From NCBI GenBank assembly GCA_024236215.1, contig JACKKX010000001.1, forward strand, positions 919,501 to 983,500: a stretch of 64,000 bases of DNA. Direction: 5' to 3'. Position numbers and translations under genes: made by a program. The notes under the pieces are model-generated. The model did no database searches, had not been told where the DNA came from, and saw nothing but the letters and a program-made list of their open reading frames with translations. Positions within the stretch are counted from its first letter, which is position 1. The number at the start of each line of letters is the position of its first letter. Source of the DNA: Novosphingobium sp. Lineage in GTDB: Bacteria; Pseudomonadota; Alphaproteobacteria; Sphingomonadales; Sphingomonadaceae. This document shows, in pieces, positions 6,955-16,272 of this stretch.

Positions 6955-9666
6955 CTATCGCGCCTTGGCCAGCGCCGCGGTAAATTCCGCGCCGCGCGCT
7001 TGGCGCAGCGTTGCACAACTGCGGACCTGCTCGATCGTGCGTTCGAGCGCCAATGCCCCGGTCTTGCCTTGCAAGCGCGGCCGCAGCAGGGCTTCGATCG
7101 CATCGGCCTTGTCCGACGAGCAGAACCCCGCAAGCATCCGGGGCAGCCGGTTGGCGAGGAAAATGCCGCTGGATCCGCCCAGCAGATCGCCGATATTCTG
7201 CTTGAGCCAGGCAAATCCGTAGTCCGCGGTGCCGCCATTGCCCAGCACCCCGGCGATCAGGTCGATCCGTTCGCTGCGGCGCAGGCGCGGATCGGCGAAG
7301 TCCTCCAGCAGCCAGCGCGCAACCGCCGGTTGCCCCGAACCGGCCAGTGCGCCCAGCGCGGCCGGACGAAATAGCGGGTCCTGAGAAGCGAGAGCCTGAT
7401 CGGCGAGCGCCTTGGCAGCGGGCAGCTTGCCCTTGCCTAGCCGGATCGCAAAGGCCGGAGCGAACCACACCGGATCAAGCGCGGCCGCATCGCCCTTGAG
7501 ATAGGCTTCGGCCGCCGCACCAAGTTTCCCGCGCAGCTTGCCGTCACGCACCGCAAGCGCCAGCCGTGCCACTATCCGCTCACGCTGCAACGCCACTTCG
7601 GGTTCTTCGCCCGCATAGTACCCCGCGCGGGGATCGAAGCCGAGCTTTTCCAGCTTGGGGCGGTAGATCGTCTCAAGGAAACGGCGCATGCCTTTCTTGC
7701 CCGGTTTGCCGAGCAATCCCGACCCCGCGAGCGACTCGAGATTGGCGATCCCGGCTTCGGCTGCGTAGCTATCGGGGTTGTCGGCCAGGCTCCTCGCCGC
7801 ATCGAGCAGCTGGCGCGGGGTGGCGCGCCCGGCCTGGAAGCTGGCATAGAGCGAATCCGCCAGTGCCAATCCTTCCAGCCCCGGCAGGGTGGCGGCCTTG
7901 GCGATCAGCGCATCCCATTCGGCGGCGGGCAGTTCAAAGCGGTAATAGCCCGTCCCGCCCGCGTTGGGCATCAGGGGGCTTTCGCCGCCAAGTCTGAGCC
8001 GCGCGTGCTCGTCGGTCAGCAGCTGACACTGCGTATCGCCGCCCAGCCGGTGGAGGCACAGCGGGATCCCCCAGCGGGTTACCGGCGGCTTGGCCCCAAG
8101 CCGGGCATAGCGGCTCTGCGCCACGTCATAGCCGCCATCGCTGTTGGCACTGAAGGTGAGCAGCGGAACGCCTTGCTGGTCGGTAAAGCTCTGCATCGCG
8201 GGCAGAATGCGGGGATCGCCCGAGACCTCGGCCATGGCCCGGAAGAAGTCCGCGCTGGTGGCGTTGCCGTTGCCGTGCTCGTGCATGTAGCGGCGCACAC
8301 CGTCGCGGAAGCGGGTATCGCCCATGAATGCCGCGATCATCGCGATCACGTGGCCGCCCTTGCCATAGGTGATCGTGTCGAAGGCCTCGTCGATCTGGGC
8401 GTTGGTATCGATCGGTTGATGGATCGGGCGCCCTGCAACCAGGGCATCGGTGCGCATCGCCTCGAACCCTTCGGCCAGACCGCCCGCACCGATGTTAAGA
8501 TCAGGGCGCCATTCCCCGCCGATGCGAAAGCCCATCCAGTTGGCGAAGCTTTCGTTGAGCCAGATGTCATCCCACCACGCCGGGGTGACCAGATCGCCGA
8601 ACCACTGGTGCGAAAGTTCGTGCGCCACGACCATTCCGAACAGGCGCTTCTGTTCGGTCGCGGCTTTGGGGTCGAGCACCAGGATCGAATCGCCATAGAG
8701 GTCGGCCCCGGCATTCTCCATCGCCCCGGGCATGATCGGCGAGGTGATCTGATCGAGCTTGGGATAGGGGAAAGGCTGGTTGAAATAGGCTTCGAGCAGC
8801 CGCACGATTTCCTTGGAACCATCGAGCGCGAAATCGAGCTGCCGGGCATTGGGCTGGGTCGAAACGATCCGCAGCGGCAGCGGCGCAGGGCGCTGCGCCG
8901 TGGGGACCACCTGTCCTTCCAGCTTGACGAAGGGGCCGACCATGACCGCCGCGAGATAGGTCGGCAGGGGAAGGGTCGGGGCAAAGCTGTGGACGTCGAG
9001 CGCGCCTTCGCGCCGGTTCGATTGCTCTGGCGCGTTGCTGACCGCGGAAAGCCCCTGCGGCGTGCGCAGGGTAATAGTCAGCGGGGTCTTGAAGCCGGGT
9101 TCATCGAAGGACGGAAAAGCGGCACGGGCGTCGATCGATTCGAACTGGCTCCACACGTACCAGTCATCCCCGACCTTGACCCGGTAAAGCCCCGAGGGAA
9201 CCGAATTGTATGCCGCGCTGAAGCCGAAATCGAGTACTGCCGCCCCGGCCGGCAGCTCTTCATCGAAAACCACCCGCGCAACACCCGTCGCGTCAAGCTG
9301 GTGCCAATGCCCGGCAATCGTGCGGCCGCCCACCCGGGCTTCAACCCGGTCTACCGTCAGATCGCGCCCATGCAGATCGATGAACCGGCTGGGCTGCTTC
9401 AGATCGACGTCGATCTGGACCGCGCCCGAGAAGCGTTCCTGCGCAGGATCCACCGAAAGATCGATCCGGTAGGCCTTGGGGCGCGCCGCATCGCTCAGCT
9501 TGCCCAGCGGCACCGGCGCCAGCGCGGCGGCACTCTGTTCGGCGGCCTGCGGCGCGCTTGGCGCATCGGCGGTCTGCGCCTGCGCGAGAGGAGCCATCGC
9601 CAGCAGCGGCGCGGCCAGAACAAGCGCAAGCGCGCGGACGGACGGTTTGACGGCAATCGATTTCAT
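6955..9666 (-). CDS. M1-family zinc aminopeptidase, exported
   Basis: 903 residues. A signal peptide (MKSIAVKPSVRALALVLAAP..., cleavage near AQA-Q) argues for a periplasmic enzyme. The N-terminal beta-saddle carries the exopeptidase motif PGAMENAG. The gluzincin motif HELSH is at 349-353, followed by the third ligand Glu in NESFANW. A long C-terminal ERAP1-like helical region (about 530-900) completes the family layout. The ATG at 9664-9666 is selected over an upstream ATG because the signal peptide begins there. It converges on the histidine kinase with 2 bp between the stops. The role is periplasmic peptide degradation; substrate preference is unknown. Confidence 0.93.
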   Translation of the reverse strand: MKSIAVKPSVRALALVLAAPLLAMAPLAQAQTADAPSAPQAAEQSAAALAPVPLGKLSDAARPKAYRIDLSVDPAQERFSGAVQIDVDLKQPSRFIDLHGRDLTVDRVEARVGGRTIAGHWHQLDATGVARVVFDEELPAGAAVLDFGFSAAYNSVPSGLYRVKVGDDWYVWSQFESIDARAAFPSFDEPGFKTPLTITLRTPQGLSAVSNAPEQSNRREGALDVHSFAPTLPLPTYLAAVMVGPFVKLEGQVVPTAQRPAPLPLRIVSTQPNARQLDFALDGSKEIVRLLEAYFNQPFPYPKLDQITSPIMPGAMENAGADLYGDSILVLDPKAATEQKRLFGMVVAHELSHQWFGDLVTPAWWDDIWLNESFANWMGFRIGGEWRPDLNIGAGGLAEGFEAMRTDALVAGRPIHQPIDTNAQIDEAFDTITYGKGGHVIAMIAAFMGDTRFRDGVRRYMHEHGNGNATSADFFRAMAEVSGDPRILPAMQSFTDQQGVPLLTFSANSDGGYDVAQSRYARLGAKPPVTRWGIPLCLHRLGGDTQCQLLTDEHARLRLGGESPLMPNAGGTGYYRFELPAAEWDALIAKAATLPGLEGLALADSLYASFQAGRATPRQLLDAARSLADNPDSYAAEAGIANLESLAGSGLLGKPGKKGMRRFLETIYRPKLEKLGFDPRAGYYAGEEPEVALQRERIVARLALAVRDGKLRGKLGAAAEAYLKGDAAALDPVWFAPAFAIRLGKGKLPAAKALADQALASQDPLFRPAALGALAGSGQPAVARWLLEDFADPRLRRSERIDLIAGVLGNGGTADYGFAWLKQNIGDLLGGSSGIFLANRLPRMLAGFCSSDKADAIEALLRPRLQGKTGALALERTIEQVRSCATLRQARGAEFTAALAKAR

Positions 9667-9741
9667 GGCGCCGCTCTCAGCCCGGCGACAGGCTTTGCGC
9701 AAAGACCCGCTCGACCAAGCAGCAACCCGGTTCGACCAGCG

Positions 9742-11316
9742 TCAGCGCAGCAGGCTGCCCAGCAAACCGCGCGCGAAGCGACCGAGGATCGCGCCGCCCA
9801 GCGCCGTTCCAATCGAACCTGCCGCCGCGCTGGCGGCAGAGGCCATCGGCGAACCCGCTGATTTCTTGCCACTGATCGAGCGCGCCACCATGGTCCCTGC
9901 CGAAGCCGCCGCCGCGCCCAGCGCCGCCTTGCCGGCCTTTTCCCACATCGACTGGGTCTTGCGCGGCTGGGCGCGCTGCGCCTCTTCGCCCTGCTCCTGC
10001 ACCACCTTGGCGGCATCGGCGGCATCGGCGGCCTTTTGCGCCAGAACCTCTGCTGCGCTCTCACGATCGACCAGCGTATCGTACTTGCCGTCGAAGGGGC
10101 TGATCGACTGGATGATTGCCCGTTCCTTGGGAGTGACCGGACCCAGCCGCGAGCGCGGCGGCGCAATCAGCGTGCGCTGGACCACCGTGGGCGCGCCATC
10201 GTCGTCAAGGGTGGAGACCAGCGCCTCGCCCACCTTGAGTTCGGTAATTGCGGCCTCGACATCGAGATCGGGGTTGATGCGGAAGGTCTCTGCCGCCGCC
10301 TTGATCGCCCGCTGATCGCGCGGGGTAAAGGCCCGCAGCGCGTGCTGCACCCGGTTGCCCAGCTGTCCCGCGACCTTCTCGGGAATGTCGATCGGGTTCT
10401 GGGTGACGAAGAACACACCCACCCCTTTGGACCGGATCAGCCGCACCACCTGCTCGATCTTGTCGAACAGGGCCTGGGGCGCATCGTCGAACAGCAGGTG
10501 CGCCTCGTCAAAGAAGAACACCAGCACCGGCTTTTCGGGATCGCCCACTTCGGGCAAGGCCTCGAACAGCTCGCTCAGCAGCCAGAGCAGGAAGGTCGCG
10601 TAGAGCTTGGGGCTCTGCATCAGCTTGTCGGCGGCGAGCACGTTGATGGTGCCCTTGCCGTTTTCGTCGCAGCGGATGAAGTCGTTGATCTCGAAGGCCG
10701 GTTCGCCGAAGAACTTGGCCGCACCCTGGCTTTCGAATGCCAGCAGCTGGCGCTGGATCGTGCCCACGCTGGCCTTGGAAATGTTGCCATAGGTGGTCGT
10801 CAGCTCGCTGGCCTTTTCGGCGCAGGCGATCAGCACCTGTTGCAGATCCTCGAAATCGAGCAGCAGCAGGCCGTTGTCGTCGGCCCATTTGAAGGCGATG
10901 GTCAGCACGCCTTCCTGGGTTTCGTTGAGCCCCAGCAGCCGCGAAAGCAGCAGCGGCCCCATTTCCGAAATGGTGGTACGGATCGGATGGCCCTGCTCGC
11001 CGTAAAGATCCCAGAACACCGCCGGATTGTCGTGATAGGCAAAGGGTTCGATCCCCAGTTCCTTGGCGCGCCCCTCGATCTTGTCGGCGTGCTTGAATTC
11101 GTGGCTCCCGGCCATGGTGATGCCCGAAAGATCGCCTTTCACGTCGGCCAGGAACACCGGCACCCCATCCCCGGAAAACTGCTCGGCAATGGTCTGCAGG
11201 GTCACGGTCTTGCCGGTGCCGGTCGCACCGGCGATCAGCCCGTGGCGGTTGGCCCGCCCCAGCAGCAGGTTCTGCTTCTCGCCATTGGCGGCAAGGCCCA
11301 AGAAAATATCGTCCAT
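9742..11316 (-). CDS. HerA/YjgR-like ATPase (DUF853)
   Basis: 524-residue P-loop NTPase of the HerA-FtsK superfamily. Walker A is GATGTGKT at 30-37, Walker B is [13 protein letters not shown], and a conserved motif [12 protein letters not shown] follows. The C-terminus (about 440 onward) is Ala/Gly-rich with an [17 protein letters not shown] segment. E. coli YjgR homologues have no settled function; DNA translocation or helicase activity is inferred from the fold. The start MDDIFLGLA at 11314-11316 is preferred because upstream codons overlap the divergent pabBC start. The 76-bp gap to the M1 gene suggests possible co-transcription. Confidence 0.9.
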   Translation of the reverse strand: MDDIFLGLAANGEKQNLLLGRANRHGLIAGATGTGKTVTLQTIAEQFSGDGVPVFLADVKGDLSGITMAGSHEFKHADKIEGRAKELGIEPFAYHDNPAVFWDLYGEQGHPIRTTISEMGPLLLSRLLGLNETQEGVLTIAFKWADDNGLLLLDFEDLQQVLIACAEKASELTTTYGNISKASVGTIQRQLLAFESQGAAKFFGEPAFEINDFIRCDENGKGTINVLAADKLMQSPKLYATFLLWLLSELFEALPEVGDPEKPVLVFFFDEAHLLFDDAPQALFDKIEQVVRLIRSKGVGVFFVTQNPIDIPEKVAGQLGNRVQHALRAFTPRDQRAIKAAAETFRINPDLDVEAAITELKVGEALVSTLDDDGAPTVVQRTLIAPPRSRLGPVTPKERAIIQSISPFDGKYDTLVDRESAAEVLAQKAADAADAAKVVQEQGEEAQRAQPRKTQSMWEKAGKAALGAAAASAGTMVARSISGKKSAGSPMASAASAAAGSIGTALGGAILGRFARGLLGSLLR

Positions 11317-11408
11317 CCAGGCAGGCTCCGTGCGACTCTGTGCGCCATGGGATAAAGCGCGAGGGTCTTTTTGCAACCGCGCCGATCCCTCGCTAGAAGC
11401 GCGGCGCA

Positions 11409-13196
11409 ATGGCCGAGCCTTTCATTCTCCTCGATGACGCCCGCCCCCAGGGGGCCAGCCCCGCAAGGCTCTACCGCGCGCCGCGCGAAGTGGTGGTTGC
11501 ACGCCGATCCGAAGAAATCGCGGGCGCGCTCGAACAGATCGAGGCGCTGCGCCTTCAGGGCTGCCACCTCGCGGGCTATTTTGCCTACGAAGCCGGGCTC
11601 GCGCTCGAACCCCGGCTGGCCCCGCTCGCCGCACGGCGCAATGGCGCGGCGGGGCCGCTGCTGTGGTTCGGCGCCTTCGATGGCTATGAAGTGATCGCTG
11701 CGGATGACGTTCCCGCATGGCTGGCCGGCCAGGCCGGAGAAGGCGCGGCCCGGATCGGTCCGCTCGATCCGCAGCTTTCGCCCGGTGGCTATGCCGCCGC
11801 CTTCGCCGAATTGCAGGAGGCGATCGCCGCGGGCGATATCTATCAGGCCAACCTGACCTTTCCCCTCGCCGGATCCTATCGCGGCGATCCGCTGGCGCTT
11901 TATGCCGCGCTGCGCCCGGCGGCGGGCGCGGGCTATGGCGGGATCGTCTGCGATGGGTCGCACTGGCTGCTGTCATGCTCGCCCGAACTGTTCTTCGCGC
12001 TCAAAGACGGGGCGGCTACGGTCAAGCCGATGAAGGGCACGCGCCCGCGTGGCCGCGACGAAGCTGAGGACGCAGCCTTCGCCGCCGAACTTGCCGCCTC
12101 GGAAAAGGACCGGGCGGAAAACCTGATGATCGTCGATCTGATGCGCAACGATCTGAGCCGGGTGGCCGAGGCCGGCAGCGTGCGGGTGGACAAGCCCTTT
12201 GCGGTCGAAAGCTATCCCACGGTCCACCAGATGGTCAGCACGGTACGCGCGCAGCTGATGCCGGATCGCGGCGCGGCCGATCTGGTGCGGGCGATCTTTC
12301 CCTGCGGCTCGATCACCGGCGCGCCCAAAATCCGCGCGATGGAGCTGATCGACAGCGCCGAACGCGACGCGCGCGGGCCCTATTGCGGCGCGATCGGACG
12401 GATCGACCCCAATGGCGATGCCGCTTTCAACGTCGCGATCCGCACCCTGCGGCTGACCCCGTCCGAGCACGGACGCGGGCGCGCGGTGCTGGGGGTCGGA
12501 TCGGCAATCGTGGCGGATTCCGATGCCATGCAGGAATGGCGCGAATGCCTGGTCAAGGGCGGCTTCGTGCGCCTGAACGCCGCAGGGTGCGACCTGATCG
12601 AAACCATGCGTTTTACCCCCGAGGAGGGCATCCCCTTGCTCGAGCTGCACCTCGAACGGATCAAGGCCAGCGCCGCCGAACTGGGCTTTTCCTTCGATCG
12701 CCACGCGGTGCGCAACGCGATCCAGGCGCTGTGCTTCGATGCCGACCGTCCGGCCCGTTTGCGGCTGCTGGCATCGCGCAGCGGCGCCTACAGCCTGGAG
12801 CTGAGCGAACCGCCCGCGCGCCTGGCCGAACCGCTGCGCTGCGCGGTGCTGCGCTTGCCGGTCGATGCGGGCGACTGGCGGCTGCGCCACAAGACCAGCG
12901 ACCGCGGCTTCTACGAGGCCGGGCTCAAGGCAGCGCAAGCAGCCGGGTGCGATGAGGCGCTGTTCCTGCGCGACGACGGCCTGCTGACCGAAGGCAGCTT
13001 CACCAGCCTGTTCGTCGAACGCGAGGGCATTTTGTTGACCCCGCCGCTGGCGCTGGGGCTGCTGCCGGGCGTGCTGCGCCGCTCGCTGATCGAATCCGGG
13101 CGGGCCCGCGAAGCGGAACTGGCGCTCGATGATCTTGCGGGTGGATTCCTGATCGGCAATGCCCTGCGCGGGCTTATGGAAGCGAAACTGGCATGA
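11409..13196 (+). CDS. pabBC: Fused aminodeoxychorismate synthase I / 4-amino-4-deoxychorismate lyase
   Basis: 595-residue fusion for p-aminobenzoate, the folate precursor. Residues 1 to about 390 are a chorismate-binding domain with Lys209 in [11 protein letters not shown], the [15 protein letters not shown] block and the [11 protein letters not shown] loop. From about 394 (DLIETMRF) a class IV PLP fold follows, with the PLP lysine in HKTSDRG (Lys495) and the [10 protein letters not shown] signature. PabB makes ADC from chorismate with glutamine-derived ammonia, and PabC releases pyruvate. A separate PabA is not in the window. Its stop overlaps the next start by 4 bp (ATGA). Fusions of this kind are known in several bacteria. 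Confidence 0.94.
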   Translation: MAEPFILLDDARPQGASPARLYRAPREVVVARRSEEIAGALEQIEALRLQGCHLAGYFAYEAGLALEPRLAPLAARRNGAAGPLLWFGAFDGYEVIAADDVPAWLAGQAGEGAARIGPLDPQLSPGGYAAAFAELQEAIAAGDIYQANLTFPLAGSYRGDPLALYAALRPAAGAGYGGIVCDGSHWLLSCSPELFFALKDGAATVKPMKGTRPRGRDEAEDAAFAAELAASEKDRAENLMIVDLMRNDLSRVAEAGSVRVDKPFAVESYPTVHQMVSTVRAQLMPDRGAADLVRAIFPCGSITGAPKIRAMELIDSAERDARGPYCGAIGRIDPNGDAAFNVAIRTLRLTPSEHGRGRAVLGVGSAIVADSDAMQEWRECLVKGGFVRLNAAGCDLIETMRFTPEEGIPLLELHLERIKASAAELGFSFDRHAVRNAIQALCFDADRPARLRLLASRSGAYSLELSEPPARLAEPLRCAVLRLPVDAGDWRLRHKTSDRGFYEAGLKAAQAAGCDEALFLRDDGLLTEGSFTSLFVEREGILLTPPLALGLLPGVLRRSLIESGRAREAELALDDLAGGFLIGNALRGLMEAKLA

Positions 13197-14359
13197 CCAT
13201 CTCCCAGGCCCTTGAGCGGATCGCGCCATCGCGCACCACCGCGATGACCGACCGTGCTTTTGAATTGCGCGCGGCCGGGCGCGATATCGTCTCGCTTTCG
13301 GTGGGCGAGCCCGATTTTGCCACCCCGCCCCACGTCATCGCCGCCGCCCACGCCGCGCTCGATGCGGGCGATACGCGCTATACCGCCGTGCCGGGCACGC
13401 AGCGGCTGCGCGAGGCTGCCGCGCTGCACTATGCGCGCGATCTGGGGATCGCGCTGCCCGCCAGTCAGGTGATTGTCAGCGCGGGGGGGAAACAGGCGAT
13501 CTTCCATGCCCTGCTCGCCACGCTCGATCCGGGCGACGAAGTGCTGATCCCGGCCCCGTGGTGGGTCAGCTATCCCGAGATCGTGCGCTTTGCCGGGGCC
13601 GAAGTGGTCCCGCTGCACACCGAGGCCGCCAGCGGATACCGGATCACCCCCACCCAGCTTGAGGCCGCGATCAGTCCGCGCACCCGGTGGCTGCTGATCA
13701 ACAGCCCGGGCAATCCCACCGGCTCGATCTATTCGGCGCAGGATCTGGCGGCGCTGGGCGCGGTACTGGCCCGCCATCCCCGGGTGATGGTGCTGTCCGA
13801 CGATATCTATGCTCCCTTGCGCTACCTGCCGGGACGTCATGCGACTCTGGCTGCGGTCTGCCCGGACCTGGCCGATCGGGTGCTGACCGTTTCCGGTGTA
13901 TCCAAAAGCCACGCGATGATGGGCTTTCGCATCGGTCTGGCCGCAGGGCCGGAGTGGCTGGTCAAGGCGATGGCACGGCTGCAATCGCATTCCTCGGGCA
14001 ATCCCTGCTCGATCAGCCAGGCGGCGGCAGTGGCTGCGCTCGAAGGACCGCAAGATTTTCTGCCCGGTTGGTGCGAAACCTACCGCGCCCGGCGCGACAT
14101 GGTGGTGGCTGCGATCAATGCTATCCCCGGGCTGTCCTGCCCGGTCCCCGATGGCGCGTTCTACTGCATGATCGACGCCAGCCCGCACATCGCCCGCTTC
14201 GGCGACGACGAGGCGCTGTGCCTTCACCTGCTTGAGCACGGAGTGGCTGTGGTTGCCGCTTCGGCTTTCGGCGGCAAGGACGGGTTCCGCATCTCGTTTG
14301 CGGCAAGCGAAGCGCAGCTTGCCGAGGCCGTCCGGCGCATCGCGGCCGCGCTGGGATGA
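13193..14359 (+). CDS. Class I PLP-dependent aminotransferase (aspartate aminotransferase type Ib-like)
   Basis: 388 residues, fold type I. Visible family features are VGEPDFATPPH near the N-terminus, GGKQAIFHALL, APWWVSYPE, NSPGNPTGS, SDDIYAPLRY, and the PLP lysine Lys238 in SGVSKSHAMMGFRIG. The C-terminal Arg lies in GKDGFRISFA. It probably moves amino groups between aspartate or another amino acid and 2-oxoglutarate. Substrate cannot be fixed from sequence. It is translationally coupled to both pabBC (4-bp overlap) and the following pseudouridine synthase (4-bp overlap), but no shared pathway is obvious. Confidence 0.92.
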   Translation: MTISQALERIAPSRTTAMTDRAFELRAAGRDIVSLSVGEPDFATPPHVIAAAHAALDAGDTRYTAVPGTQRLREAAALHYARDLGIALPASQVIVSAGGKQAIFHALLATLDPGDEVLIPAPWWVSYPEIVRFAGAEVVPLHTEAASGYRITPTQLEAAISPRTRWLLINSPGNPTGSIYSAQDLAALGAVLARHPRVMVLSDDIYAPLRYLPGRHATLAAVCPDLADRVLTVSGVSKSHAMMGFRIGLAAGPEWLVKAMARLQSHSSGNPCSISQAAAVAALEGPQDFLPGWCETYRARRDMVVAAINAIPGLSCPVPDGAFYCMIDASPHIARFGDDEALCLHLLEHGVAVVAASAFGGKDGFRISFAASEAQLAEAVRRIAAALG

Positions 14360-15024
14360 GAGCGCTGACTATCCTCTACGAAGACGCCGAGGCACTGGTG
14401 ATCGACAAGCCCGCCGGTCTGCCGATCGAACGCCCGCGCGCTGGCGGCGCAAGCCTTGAGGACCGTGCCGAGGAGCTCAAGCTGGGCTTCCAGCGCGCAC
14501 CGGTGCCGGTCCACCGGATCGATACCGATACTTCGGGCTGCCTGCTGCTGGCCCGCAATCCCAAGGCGCTCAAGCGCTTCAACGCCGCGTTCGAGGCGCG
14601 TCAGGTCGAGAAGGTCTATCTCGGTATCGTCGCCGGTCCGGTTGCCGGGAATGAAGGCACGATTGCCCTGTCCCTGGCCAAGGTCAGCACGGCGCGGGCG
14701 GGCTGGCACATGATCGCGGCGAAGAAGGGCAAGCCCGCGGTAACCCACTGGCGCAAGCTGGCAGAGCGCGAAGGGATGACCCTGATCGAGTTCCGCCCGG
14801 AGACGGGCCGCACCCACCAGATCCGCATCCATGCCAGGGCCGGCCTGGGCCACGCGCTGGTGGGCGATCCGGTTTACGGCGACGGCACGGGAGCAAAGCG
14901 GACCATGCTCCACGCCCGCGCCCTTGTCGTCATGCGCGAAGGCAAGCCGCCGATCACCGCTACGGCCCCGATCCCGGCCGATTTTGTCGCTCTTGGGTTT
15001 GGCGATGTCGCTCTCGGCGCATGA
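14356..15024 (+). CDS. RluA-family RNA pseudouridine synthase, no S4 domain
   Basis: 222 residues consisting only of the catalytic domain. The HRIDTDTSGCLLLA motif places the catalytic Asp at residue 56, and VEKVYLGIV and RPETGRTHQIRIH are the other family blocks. Lacking the N-terminal S4 domain, it resembles RluA/TruC-like or YqcB-type enzymes that modify rRNA or tRNA uridines. The exact site cannot be predicted. Its ATG overlaps the aminotransferase stop (ATGA), and its own end overlaps the ArfB start by 20 bp. Confidence 0.9.
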   Translation: MRALTILYEDAEALVIDKPAGLPIERPRAGGASLEDRAEELKLGFQRAPVPVHRIDTDTSGCLLLARNPKALKRFNAAFEARQVEKVYLGIVAGPVAGNEGTIALSLAKVSTARAGWHMIAAKKGKPAVTHWRKLAEREGMTLIEFRPETGRTHQIRIHARAGLGHALVGDPVYGDGTGAKRTMLHARALVVMREGKPPITATAPIPADFVALGFGDVALGA

Positions 15025-15424
15025 TGCAACTGCCCGCGCGCTGGCGCTGGTGAGCGAGAGCTTCATCGCCGCATCGGGGCCGGGCGGGCAAAACGTCAAC
15101 AAGGTGGCGAGCGCGGTGCAAGTGCGGCTCGACGTCTACGCGCTGCGCTTGCCGGTAGAGGTCTTTGCGCGGTTCAAGCAGTTGGCCGGAAGCCGGATGA
15201 CCGCGAAGGGCGAACTGGTGCTGACGGCCCAGCGCTTTCGCACCCAGGAGGCCAACCGCCAGGATGCACGCGAACGTCTGGCCGCGCTGATCGAACAGGC
15301 CTTCGATCTGCCCGAAACCCGGGTCAAGACCAGGCTCAACCGGGTCGGCAAGACCGAACGCCTCGCAGGTAAGAAGCGGCGCGGTGAGGTCAAGGCGGGA
15401 CGCGGCAAGGTCCGGTTCGATTAA
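15005..15424 (+). CDS. arfB: Alternative ribosome-rescue factor / peptidyl-tRNA hydrolase ArfB
   Basis: 139 residues, the usual size of ArfB (YaeJ). The GGQ catalytic tripeptide is at 27-29 (SGPGGQNVNK), followed by the short RF domain and a basic C-terminal tail (KKRRGEVKAGRGKVRF) that in E. coli ArfB enters the mRNA channel of stalled ribosomes. The start at 15005 (MSLSAHDAT) lies inside the pseudouridine synthase end. It completes a four-gene coupled run of pabBC, aminotransferase, synthase and arfB. Its stop overlaps the convergent hydratase stop by 4 bp. Confidence 0.93.
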   Translation: MSLSAHDATARALALVSESFIAASGPGGQNVNKVASAVQVRLDVYALRLPVEVFARFKQLAGSRMTAKGELVLTAQRFRTQEANRQDARERLAALIEQAFDLPETRVKTRLNRVGKTERLAGKKRRGEVKAGRGKVRFD

Positions 15425-16272
15425 AGCGAAGCGCTGGCGCTCATCACCTGGCGGCCATCGGTGGCAAAGGCGCCCAGCTCGAATGCTGCACCTGTGCTGC
15501 GCAGCACAAGGTGCAGCATTTCTCCGCAGATCGCCGGAGATAGGCCACGAAATTCAAGTTTTTTCAGCATGTTGTCACCAAGCTCGCGCTGCGCCAGATC
15601 GAGCAGCAGGCTGGCCGTGAGCGGCCCGTGGACGACCAGTCCGCGATAGTTCTCGCGGTCCGCAGCATAGGGCAGGTCATAGTGGATGCGGTGGCTGTTG
15701 AAGGTCAGCGCGGAGAAGCGGAACAGCAGCGTTTCGGATGGCACCAGCGCGCGATGCGCCGACCATGCCGAAGGATCAAAGCTGCCCTCAACCAGTGGCG
15801 GCGGGGCGGGCGGGGTGCCGGGTTCGGCGGACGCGCGGTAGACCAGCGACTGCACTTCGCTGACCGCAAGGCCGCTTTCTCCCTGCGCTTCATGCGCCAC
15901 GTCGACGAACACCAGCTGGCCCGTGCCTCCGGTCTTTTCGGTAACCGAGGCGATGCGCGATTTGCGCGTCACGCCCTCGCCGGGATGCAATGGCTGGTGG
16001 AACTCGACCTTGCTCGATGCCCACATCCGGCGCGGCAGCGGCACGGGGGGCAGGAAGCTGGCCGGGCTATCATCGCGCAGCGGATGGCCGTCCTCGCCCA
16101 GCGCCGCGCTGGGCGCATCGGGCAGACACAGGCACCAGTGGAATCCCTGCGGCACCGCGCCATCCGCCGGGGCCGGGCGGTCCAGCGTCGCCAGCCAGCG
16201 GGCATAGTGCCCTTCGTCGATCCGGTCGCGGCGCAGTTCCTCGCGCCCGACCCAGGCTTGCCAGTCCCCCAT
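15421..16272 (-). CDS. HTD2/MaoC-type acyl-CoA hydratase, mesaconyl-C4-CoA/itaconyl-CoA hydratase-like
   Basis: 283 residues with an N-terminal FAS1-like dehydratase half (GFHWCLCLPDAP, FLPPVPLPRRMW, VEFHQPLHPGE) and a C-terminal hot-dog half (FRFSALTFNSHRIHYDLPYA, GLVVHGPL). These blocks are those of the HTD2 group that includes Chloroflexus mesaconyl-C4-CoA hydratase and bacterial itaconyl-CoA hydratase. It likely hydrates an enoyl-CoA. The ATG at 16270-16272 overlaps the stop of the upstream acyl-CoA dehydrogenase by one base, and it is the last gene of a six-gene operon. The exact substrate is unproven. Its coding sequence contains a 39-bp near-perfect palindrome (15482-15520). Confidence 0.85.
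   Translation of the reverse strand: MGDWQAWVGREELRRDRIDEGHYARWLATLDRPAPADGAVPQGFHWCLCLPDAPSAALGEDGHPLRDDSPASFLPPVPLPRRMWASSKVEFHQPLHPGEGVTRKSRIASVTEKTGGTGQLVFVDVAHEAQGESGLAVSEVQSLVYRASAEPGTPPAPPPLVEGSFDPSAWSAHRALVPSETLLFRFSALTFNSHRIHYDLPYAADRENYRGLVVHGPLTASLLLDLAQRELGDNMLKKLEFRGLSPAICGEMLHLVLRSTGAAFELGAFATDGRQVMSASASL
15482..15520. repeat. 39-bp near-perfect palindrome inside the hydratase gene
   Basis: The outer arms AATGCTGCACCT (15482-15493) and AGGTGCAGCATT (15509-15520) pair exactly. The inner 14 bases at 15494-15507 (GTGCTGC/GCAGCAC) are themselves self-complementary, and a single extra A sits at 15508. The whole block can fold into one long hairpin. It lies near the 3' end of the hydratase gene, about 60-100 bp from the convergent arfB stop. 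Confidence 0.85.

Noticed and set aside
8005..9861. 618-residue open frame opposite the M1 aminopeptidase
   Set aside because: The minus-strand frame carries HELSH, GAMEN and a signal peptide; the plus frame carries none.
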